DNA of 64,000 nt from assembly GCA_027475525.1 (NCBI GenBank), contig JAMWFC010000082.1, positions 930,001 through 994,000 on the forward strand. Direction: 5' to 3'. Position 1 is the first letter of the stretch. Each line of letters opens with the position of its first letter. The notes under the pieces were generated by a model. The model made no database searches, had not been told where the DNA came from, and saw only the letters and a program-made list of their open reading frames with translations. Origin of the DNA: Macrolepiota albuminosa (lineage: Eukaryota > Basidiomycota > Agaricomycetes > Agaricales > Agaricaceae). Of the stretch, positions 55,553 through 64,000 are shown piece after piece. A program made the translations under genes and the position numbers.

Positions 55553-58293
55553 TGTTCCCGGTGCCAATCTCGCAAACCTGGTCTTTCAGCAGCCAAAACA
55601 CGAGCCATAAATGTAAGCCCATGGCCAAATTACATCTTGAGGCCTTTATTGACTTCTCTACTATAGGATAAGCCTCAATGTGCTGGGTGTGGTCTACTGT
55701 ACAGTGGAATTTCTGTTGGAATCTGTAACGGTTGTGTCACTTATTATCGTAAGTCTTCATTTCAGATAAAAGGCTTTGTTAGTTTCTGAGCATTATCAAA
55801 TGGCAGGAAATCAAGAAAATCTTCCACGTAAAATATTTGTACTTCTGGGCGTAGCAAATCTGCTTGCGCAGAAAGACTTTTCTGCTGTGGTGCTAGACTC
55901 TGGAGAACAATGCAACACTATTACCTCAGACTTTGCCTCAGCTGTAATCTCTCGTGCTGGGACTCATTGTGCACAGGCATCTGATACCAGACTCCATGCT
56001 GGCCCTCCTTGCACAGTTCAGACGACTAGTTCTAGCAATAAATTCAACAACCTTTCTAGAGCTCACCAGATTACCCTTGACGGCAGCAGAAAAAGGCTGA
56101 AGCAAAGCTCCGCCAAGAAGAAAAAGGTATCACTATCATTACCATTCTGTGGAAATACAACGAGAAGTCCAAGCTAGTTGAGGTAAGCTATATACTCACA
56201 CTTCTACGTTAGTATCAAAATACTGACACAACATGATATAGGTTCAGCCAGGTGTCCATGTTCGTCAAACTTTTGACAAAATGAGGGAGACTAAAGCATG
56301 CTTCAATGAGTTGCTTGAGCAGATGAGGAATGATTACCACAAGGTTCATGCCGAAGCCAATGAGCTTACATGGTGCGTGTGGAAATATATAAGGTGCAAG
56401 ACAAAAGTCATTGATATTATTTGGCCAATACTTAGAGGTAACATATAGCTTCTAGCTGATGGTAGTGGGGCTAGCAATGATTACTCTTCATTGAGTCATT
56501 TTGACCACAGCAAGCCTCTCTACGAATTGTTGGAAGAGTTCTGGACACAGAAGCTCACAACTGAATTGAATATCAAGGCTTCTATCATCAAGATTCGCGT
56601 TGCAATCATTGAATTTGAGTCTGTTTCCAATTATTTGGTACGTTTCTCAGCTGCCCTTCTAGTGTGGAATGTTAACATACCAATCTATATAATCCAGAAT
56701 TCGACAGTATATTCAAGCTCGCTTCTTAGCACAATAAAGAATGGAATGTTAACATACCAATCTATATAATCCAGAATTCGACAGTATATTCAAGCTCGCT
56801 TCTTAGCACAATAAAGAAAGAAAAAGAGCCTCAAGCGTGCACAAGCCAATACTATCTCATTGATTTCTGCATTGAATTCCAAGAAGAACTTAATCTCTCG
56901 TTCTACTGGTGATGAGTCCAACAAGGATATACTGGCAGCTGCTCCAAAGGTTGTGCTCAAGAGTGCATTCAAGCCTCGAAATTCAGCCATGCCACCACCT
57001 CCTCTACCAGTTTCAAGATGGACTCAAAACCCACCTATGCAGACGTATACATTTACTCGATCTACAGCTGCTGTTCTTGATGATGGAGAGGTTGTTCTGA
57101 TTCCGTCGGAAGAAGAGGAAACGATTGAGATTGCCACAGATTGGATTGATGGAGAGACTGCTTCAAATTGGAATGAGTCTTATTGCCAAACTGGATATAT
57201 TGGTTGTGGAGCTACTAAACATGCCATCTATGTAAGCATTTTGTTTCGTAGTAGGATTGTGTTCAGCTTGTTGATATCTTGTGATTGTAGGCTCAATTTG
57301 ATGGTAGGGAATTTGTTCTAACCCAAAATCTTGATGAGCAAACTACACGTGATGAGGTGACAAAAAACTTGACTGGAGAGTACGAATTATTGGCTTTGTG
57401 CCATTGGTTCAAAGGGAAATTTGATGAGCATGCCGAAGCTCAAGGATTGAGGACAATTCCCAGTGAGCACTGTAGTCTTTTTGACTATATACTGATTTAT
57501 TGCTACAATGTTTAGAGTTCTACTTCAACTACCGAGACTCGATGCTTGGGACCCTTCGACCATCACTGACCTCTGGCAGTACCCCATTTCCTTTCCAGGA
57601 CTTTATTGCATCTCCATTACTCCCTTGTGGTTCTGTAGACCCAAAAGTTTGCAAATACACTGGTAATGACAATTTCGGTGAGGCATTGGATGATATGACA
57701 AAGGCTATTCATGCATTTGTCCATTTCTCCGTCATCTACTCTCAGGATTACTTTCTCTTTTGTGATTTACAAGGTATGCGTCTTGTTCTGAAGTCTTTGA
57801 TGTAGCTAACTGATGCTGAATGAAGGTACACTAGATTCAAATGGAGTGATGTGTCTGTTTGATTCTGAAGTCTTTGATGTAGCTAACTGATGCTGAATGA
57901 AGGTACACTAGATTCAAATGGAGTGATGTGTCTGTTTGACCCACAAGCTCACACGTCAGTCTCATAAGTTTTTAAATTAATACATATTAATCTCATAGAC
58001 TTGGATACCGCAGGAACACATTGAAACCCAATTACTATTGGGATTTGGGGTCAAAGGCATTTGCAAGAATCATGCAACAACACTACAAAGTTTGCAAAGA
58101 TAACTGGATATGCAATAAACTAGCATTACGCAACCTCGCAGTAGAATCATCATCCCCAACTTGCGAGTCCTGCACAACTAGCACAGCCTGCACGGCTGAG
58201 GAGCCCCAGCCTGCTTCCTGCCCCAAGCAAATGGACGTCATATCTATCTTGAATGATGATGTAGCACATGCGATGATATCAGATAGTCTCTAG
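55499..58293 (+). CDS. alpha-type protein kinase with N-terminal Cys motifs
   Basis: From ATG 55499: MAACKICSFVFARLDCEICS, RCQSRKPG, then after an intron CAGCGLLYSGISVGICNGC, a zinc-ribbon-like array of CxxC pairs. A basic middle part follows (GITIITILWKYNEKSKLVE, QPGVHVRQTFDKM). The alpha-kinase domain occupies about 57130-58100: ATKHAIYAQFDGREFVLTQ, LCHWFKGKFDEHA, KYTGNDNFGEALDDMTKAIH, AFVHFSVIYSQDYFLFCDLQG, LDSNGVMCLFDPQAHT and the final DNWICNKLAL. Alpha-kinases (MHCK/eEF2K type) phosphorylate Ser/Thr with a non-classical fold; Agaricomycetes have many lineage-specific copies. Exon borders are only partly resolved, two more 77-bp duplications fall in it, and a frame break near 56090 leaves open whether it is functional. 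Confidence 0.7.
56665..56818. repeat. exact 77-bp tandem duplication in the alpha-kinase gene
   Basis: Copies 56665-56741 and 56742-56818 are identical. The unit includes an intron 3' end and the following coding bases. Confidence 0.95.
57786..57939. repeat. exact 77-bp tandem duplication in the alpha-kinase gene
   Basis: Copies 57786-57862 and 57863-57939 are identical. Each carries the splice acceptor before GTLDSNGVMCLF. Removing one gives a normal exon. Confidence 0.95.
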
Positions 58294-59520
58294 ATTATCT
58301 GTCTACGGTGAAAAGCGATCTGGCTGGAGAACTAGTTAGAGTGTCCGTGAGTAAGCTCAGCTTGGCAGTACTGTAGAGTAGATGACATACGCTGAATAAG
58401 CCATCCCATGTATTCCGACCTTGAAATAAAACCCACAAAGGGCCGATCTCATCATCATCATCATCATCATCTGTCTACAGTCATTTTGGTTATAAAAAAG
58501 CACTGAATAAATATCACACTTCTATCTGTTGATGAGGACAGAAAATTCATCAAGACGTTTCTTGATTTGATTCAGACTTTTTTTCATTTCAAGAGTGTTT
58601 CAATTGTCGGAAGTTTTCAAATATAAACTTATATCCAATATTTTCCTCTGAAATACTGGTTAAATGGTGTATATTAACTATTATCTGTGACTTGTGACTG
58701 ATCCTAAGGACCCCATCAACTCGTTGCCATGGACTTTGACAGTTTTTCAACTATGAGTTAACCTGACCCAGTAGGGCAACGGTAGGCTGAGCCTCAAATC
58801 CGCAACAATACGGACAAAGTTTGCATGATCAGAGGCATCTAAATCTGCAAAGTTGGGACTTAGATTTGGTCAAAATTTCCTCTAAATTTGCTATTTTGTG
58901 GACAAGGTTTTTCGGGAGCTTCCCAGGGCCTGATTAGATCTAGCCCAAACTTTATTTCATTTGAGTAGAGTTTTGCTTTGGAAAATTAGTTGTCATTTAA
59001 TTATATCACTGGATGCAGGAATCAGTGTTCTTTGGCAAAATAATCACAGTAAAAAATAATCTGATTGAGTTGAAAATTTTATTTGAATGTTTGTCAAAAC
59101 TATAGTAAAAATGTTGCAACTGAACTTAAAATGGTATTTCAATGGTACTTGCAATGCAATGTGAATAGAAATAAATAAAAAAATTATGATGTTTATTGTT
59201 TGTTCTAAACAATGTCTTTATGATATTTTGGACCAGGAATGTTTTTATTTAATGTCTCTTTTCTGGATACTTCTGCAAGTGCAAAGGCAAAAACACTTTT
59301 TGATCCTGAACTGCCACCATCTCTTCCAGGGTCACACTAGTCTCTTGACTAGCAGTAGCATATTTACTTTTTTTCTTGAGCTCACCTCTCCCTACTGTAA
59401 GCTCTTTATATCTCCCTACCTCTTGACCCCTGTCTGTAAAGACAACCTCCAGAGGTTGTGGCTAATCACACAACTGGTGGAGGGAAATCCAAAGTATATT
59501 AGAGACAGTAACAATAGTGT
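58294..59520. other. AT-rich intergenic region with a trinucleotide run
   Basis: An (ATC)n run lies at about 58449-58471. No gene is recognised. The frame 59186-59533 (+) is AT-rich chance sequence or the far 3' part of the decayed chromovirus. Confidence 0.4.
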
Positions 59521-60165
59521 AATTAATAACTAATCACCTGGTGGAGGAAAATCCAAAGAGAACAAGTCTGAAGATCCCTCTGCCAGCATGGCACCTTGGT
59601 ACAGGAAGGCAGAAGCATGAGAGTAACTACACAGTACACAGTGGCTATTTCTGAGGTGCAAGACAGTGCCTGGAGTGTGCCAAGGCATGGGAAATGTCCT
59701 GGAGATCTCCAGGAGCTCTGGAAAAGGAAGTCCCCTGATATCACCCCCTCTAGCATGTGGCATCACAACATGCAGGGTAGAAGAATTCACAGATGGCCTA
59801 GTCAGCTGGGGAGAGGGGATAGACACCTTGTATGGTCCATGGGGTGTTTGAGTGCTGGTGGTGGAAGTCACAGACAAGAGCCAGAATATGGATGTCCTCC
59901 AAGAATTCTCAAAAAATGTCTTCAATACTGTAGCCTTTCCACTTCATCTTGTACTGTAGCTTGTGGTAGAATAGACAGCTGTCCAGGATCTTCTCCACCT
60001 TGTACTCTACTCTGGTGTTGGCTAGGATGGGTGGCAGAGGCAGTAGTGCTTGCTGCCCAGAGATTGGATCCCTTTGGGCCAGGAAAAGCTTGACTATGTT
60101 GAAGACTGGGTAGAGTTGGCACATGCTAACAGGCAGTCAGAGTCAGTAGGCTAGCAGTCCTACCT
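59521..60165 (-). pseudogene. decayed chromovirus: integrase C-terminus and chromodomain
   Basis: The minus strand reads LPVSMCQLYPVFNIVKLF, the GPY/F-proximal 'LHPVFHVSLL' motif, then ANTRVEYKVEKILDSCLFYH and KLQYKMKWKGY, a chromodomain. Just before, the frame reads AY-TGA-L-TGA-LPVSM where related elements have AYRLRLP: both stops fit CGA to TGA changes. It continues the integrase interrupted at about 62035. The following frames (59525-59925) are broken. Confidence 0.7.
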
Positions 60166-60173
60166 GATGCTAA

Positions 60174-60397
60174 TAGGACCTCATACAAGATCAGTGTATC
60201 AACGGCAGGCTACAGCAACACAGCACCAGCTCAGAATACCTTAGCGCACACTAATTGACCAATTTTGGTGATATTTGATGGCCGTTGGTAGGACCCCATA
60301 CAGGATCAGCGCATCAACGGCAGGCTACGGCAACACGGCACAGGTCCGGGATACCTTAGCGCGCGCTAACTAACCAATTTTGGCAATATTTGATGGC
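60174..60397. repeat. ~115-bp imperfect tandem repeat
   Basis: A block beginning TAGGACCtCATACAaGATCAG and ending TTTGATGGCC is present twice (from about 60174 and 60290). The first copy has fewer CpG sites than the second (TG or CA where the other has CG). Confidence 0.7.
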
Positions 60398-62035
60398 CAC
60401 GCACGGCAAGAAGCAGATCCAATCAGTGATAGCACCAACGGCAGACAGAATGACAACTGACAGATGGCATCAGTCACTGATGACAGCGCTTAGCGAGAAG
60501 CCTGATGATCTATCAAAAACTGACGGACAGCTTGGCATTTGACCTTGGCGTCTGACATCGCTTAGCGCCTCAATTTGGCGCCTGACATCGCTAAGCATTT
60601 TGGACAGACAGAAGGGTGATGGATTGATGGTTTAGCTTCGTGATCTGCCGCCTGATGTCGCTAAGGGTCTTGAATGGATGGTAGGGATCTGAAACCGTTG
60701 GAGCTACCCCTATGAAATTTTCTAGTTTACCGCACTTTGGCGTCATCGGTCACTAGCGACGGTAAACTCATTGTAGTATAAAAGTACTTACCGACTTGTA
60801 CATACACCAGAGAAAAACAGACCAGAGTTTCCTGCTCCCCTTTTTTCAGTCTCCCTTACGCTCAAGATCTCATTTATGGTCGGCAACGTCGAACTCATTG
60901 GCAGTTGCAGACTCTCGCTAACCTTCGACACACTCATGCCTTGCAGCTACGGCAGGCATTATTGACGCTTAGACTTTGCTAAGCTTACCGTGTTCTTACC
61001 GCTAACATTGCCGTGTGCACTTACCGCTTCTTCATAGGCGCTTTACCTTAGTGCTTTACACTTGCCGACTCCCTTACCGACTTTCCCCCATTTTCATAGG
61101 CACGTTCTCTGGGACCTGCCCGGGACTCCTCACATCACTTATAGCGCGCCCAACGCAAGCAATTGGTACGGTAACACTATAACTATATTTGTTACTGACC
61201 AAACTTTGGGCGTCATCACCGTGCATGGCAAGAAGCAGATCTGATCAATAATAGTGCTGATGACAGACAGAATGACAACTGACAGATGGCATCAGTTACT
61301 GATGACAGTGCTTAGCAAGAAGACTGATAATCTATCAAAACTGATGGACAGCTTGGCATTTGACCTTGGCATCTAACTTAGTGCCTTGATTTGGCACTTG
61401 ACATTGCTTAGTATTTAGAACAGACAGAAGGTTGATGGATTGATGGTTTAGCATTGTGATCTGCTGCCTGGTGTTGCTAAGCATGTTGAATGGATAGTAG
61501 GGATCTGAAACTGTTGGAGCCACCCCATAAATTTTCCAGTTTACCATACTTTGGCATTATTAGTTATTTGGCAATGGTGAACTTCTTATAGTATAAAAAG
61601 TACTTACCGACTTGTGTATAACAATCAGAACAGAGTTTCCTGCTCCACTTACTCTAGTCTCCCTTACAGTCCAAGTCTCATTTATGGTTGGCAATGTCAA
61701 AGTAATTGGCAGTTGCAGACTATTGCTATCCAATGACATCCTCACACCTTGCATCTATGGCAGGCATTAACATCGCTTAGACTTTGTTAAGTTCACCATG
61801 TTTTTGCCACTTGTATTGCCATGTTCACTTACCGCTTCTTCTATAGGTGCTTTTACCTTAGCGCTTGACACTTGCCAACCTCCTTCCCAACTTTATCTTA
61901 TTTTATAGATGTGATCTCTGAGACCTGCCCAGGACTCCCCTCAACACCTTAAGCACACCCAATGCAAGCTTTTAGCTCAGTAACACTATTCCTACATTTG
62001 TTACTGACCAAACTTTGGGCATCATTAATGCTCAA
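60290..62035. mobile_element. two diverged ~0.8-kb direct repeats (LTR-like) nested in the old chromovirus
   Basis: Copy 1 (about 60400-61217) and copy 2 (about 61226-62030) align along their length, from GGCAAGAAGCAGATC to GACCAAACTTTGGGC. Both contain a TATAAAAGTACTTACCGACTTG stretch in the middle, a plausible promoter. Copy 1 keeps many CpG sites while copy 2 has TpG or CpA at most of them. They split the chromovirus integrase frame between RPYTIE and the LPVSM block. They look like a tandem solo-LTR insertion without internal coding sequence. Confidence 0.6.
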
Positions 62036-63120
62036 TGGTGTATGGCCTAAGCTGATGGTGGGACAATTTCTTTGAGGGTTGAGTAGTTGCAATGTCAGAG
62101 GCATCTAGAAACACCTAGCCACCTGGCTTGTACTTGGCTGGGGTTTATCCTTGATTGTAGTATTATGCTATGTTGTCCTTTGCTTTAGTCAGTGCTGCCT
62201 TTGCCTTCTCCTGTGCCTTTTGCATGTGGTCCAAACTTGTTGACAGACTTATTCTCTGACAGCTGTACCCATGGCTTGAAACCCATCCAGAGATGCTGCC
62301 CAGTGTCTAGGAAGAAGGGCAAGACCTGCGTGGAGGCATGGATATGATTGTTGTATTGGAATTCTGCCTCCAGTAGGAGTTTGTCCTAGTTGTCCTGATG
62401 CTTGTTGTGAAACAGTCACAGATATTGCTTGAGTTCCTGGTTGACATGTTCAGTTTGGCCATCAGATTGCAGGAAGTAGGCAGTGGAAGTATGGAGCTTC
62501 ACATGGAGAAGGCAGTAGAACTCCTAGGTGAACTCTGCAACAAACTGTGGGCCCTGGTCAGACATATATGTGTCAGAGAGCTCATGGAGTTTTGAGATGG
62601 TTTTTTGGTATAGGTTAGCAGCACCCAGAGTGGAGCAGGTTGTGTGAGTTGGGATGAAGTGGGCCCACTTGCCATAGAGATCCACAATGACTAGAATGGC
62701 ATCATAGCCATGCACATTAGGGAGTTCCACAATGAAGTTTACCAAGGCCATGCTCCAGTGCTTTGACAGCATTAGCAGGGAGTGCAGCTGACCAGTAGGA
62801 AGCTGGCATTAAGGCTTGATCCAGAGGCAGAGGTAGGTGCTGGTGTAGGATCCTATGTAGCATGACATCTGAGGCCACCAGTAGTTCCAGGACACCAGTT
62901 CTAGTATTTTTTAATATCTGGGGTGCCCAGCAATACAAGAATCATGATGTTGCTTAACAATGTGTCTCTGGAGCTCTGGGTCATTGGGGATGTAGATGTG
63001 GCCACAAAAGATGAGGAGTCCATCTTGATATTCCCACTCACTGCATACAGACTTGACACTGGCAGGACAGCTACACTGGCTCAAAAAACTGCTCCAATGT
63101 TTGGCCTTTTTGGAAAAATC
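62036..63120 (-). pseudogene. decayed chromovirus integrase
   Basis: The minus strand gives, with frame shifts and stops, the integrase zinc-binding region (near 62820-63000), the core HWSMALVNFIVELPNVHGYD, AILVIVDLYGKWAHFIPTHT, DTYMSDQGPQFVAEFT (62524-62772), the following NQELKQYL and AEFQYNNHIHAST parts (62330-62460), and the end LDASDIATT ... LSHHQLRPYTIE (62036-62120). This is the chromoviral 'PWxSISMDFI...DRGPQF' type. It belongs to the same element as the chromodomain at 59.5-60.2 kb. Non-functional. Confidence 0.75.
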
Positions 63121-63274
63121 TACATGGTGTGCAACAATTACTTAAGCAAAGAATTGTAAAAAATCACATGACATACAACTGCATCCTGGCTTTATAATAC
63201 ATGGTGTGCAACAATTACTTAAGCAAAGAATTGTAAAAAATCACATGACATACAACTGCATCCTGGCTTTATAA
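63121..63274. repeat. exact 77-bp tandem duplication in non-coding DNA
   Basis: Copies 63121-63197 and 63198-63274 are identical. It is in repeat-derived sequence outside any gene. Confidence 0.95.
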
Positions 63275-63341
63275 TGATATATAAATCACGTGATTTGGAT
63301 AAGAACTTGCATATTAATAAATCAAACAAAATATTCAATTA

Positions 63342-64000
63342 TTAGGGCAGTTTTTTTTGACTCACTCCAATTTACTCTAATTTTCATATCTAGTACTTGG
63401 TATGGCCTCCATTTGCCTTTATAACTGCTTTGATCCTTCTAGGCATGCTTTCTATGAAGCTTTGACATACCTCTGATGGTATTTCATTCCACTCCTTGAC
63501 TACTCTTTCCTACAACTCATGTACTTCTTTAGAGAGTACCTCATACTCCAAAAGTTTGTGCTTGATGTAAAGCCAGAGGTGTTCAATGGGATTGAGGTCA
63601 GGGGATTGGGCAGGCCAGGATATCACAATGATGTTGTTATCAGGAAACCAGGTTGTTGCCTATTTGGAGGTGTGTTTTAGGTCATTGTCCTGCTGAAAAT
63701 ATTGTTCTTCCTCCTCTATTTCCAACTTCTCAAAGCTTTCCACCACTCTCTCACCCACTCTCTCACCCAAAATCTCACAATACTGTGCAGCATACATCTT
63801 TCCCTGAACTTCTATGAGCTTTACTCTATTCCAACCCATGCAGCCCCATATCATTAAATTGTTTCGTTCTCCATGCTTGACAGTTGGTGTAGTAATATGG
63901 TCAGATAGTGGTTCTCCTAGAATTTTCCACACATACACCTTCCCATCTGATCCAATCCAATTGATCTTTGTCTTATCACTCCACAAAATCCTTTTCCAAT
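63342..64000 (-). pseudogene. Tc1/mariner transposase, C-terminal two-thirds, cut by the window edge
   Basis: The minus strand from 64000 reads ILWSDKTKINWIGSDGKVYVW, TVKHGERNNLMIWGCMGW, AAQYCEILGERV, YFQQDNDLKHTSK, a TAG at 63660-63662, then ATTWFPDNNIIVISWPAQS, PDLNPIEHLWLYIKHKLLEYE and IPSEVCQSFIESMPRRIKAV ending near 63420. Acids two (QDND) and three (NPIEHLW) of the DD34E triad are seen. The sequence CAGTTTTTTTTGACTCACTCC near 63348 resembles a terminal repeat end. The single stop makes this copy inactive; the N-terminus is beyond the window. Confidence 0.85.

Overview
The window is nuclear DNA of a mushroom-forming basidiomycete (Agaricomycetes, probably Agaricales; inferred). The evidence is dense genes cut by many 44-80 nt GT-AG introns, lineage-typical families (BTB protein, DUF6533 membrane protein, Ifi-6-16-like proteins, alpha-kinase, Cys-rich CYSTM-like protein), eukaryotic housekeeping genes (eIF3i, sirtuin) and fungal LTR retrotransposons. 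No bacterial operon, CRISPR array, rRNA or tRNA gene was seen. Exon models were derived by hand from splice sites and conserved protein motifs; for most genes the exons sum to an intact frame.

Layout. 1-36.6 kb is gene-rich: two tandem Ifi-6-16-like genes (0.6-1.9 kb, +), an S28 serine peptidase (2.5-4.8, -), a BTB protein (5.1-6.4, -), a secreted protein (7.0-8.2, -), eIF3i (8.6-10.0, -), a 12-exon P450 (10.9-13.0, -), a SIR2 deacetylase (15.7-17.2, +), a DUF6533 membrane protein (17.9-19.5, +), a Gly/Gln-rich stress-type protein (20.3-21.0, -), a CYSTM-like protein (21.9-22.4, -), an alpha/beta hydrolase (28.2-29.5, +), an FYRN/FYRC protein (30.6-33.5, +) and a second P450 with the same exon plan (34.4-36.6, -). 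An intact Ty1/copia element (22.6-27.6, 318-bp LTRs, 5-bp target duplication) sits just 5' of the CYSTM-like gene.

37-64 kb is repeat-rich: an Spt5-like KOW gene with internal stops (39.0-41.8), an 11.4-kb Ty3/gypsy chromovirus (41.8-53.2) carrying an extra long 3' ORF, an integrase-core protein and an alpha-kinase (53.7-58.3), and an old chromovirus (59.5-63.2) split by a pair of diverged LTR-like repeats, then a Tc1/mariner transposase running off the right edge.

Two points matter for any user. First, seven exact 77-bp tandem duplications lie at unrelated places; they look like uncollapsed k-mer overlaps from assembly, and removing two of them joins the chromovirus 3' ORF into one frame. 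Second, the chromovirus reading frames are broken only by TGA codons, as CpG decay (CGA to TGA) would produce.
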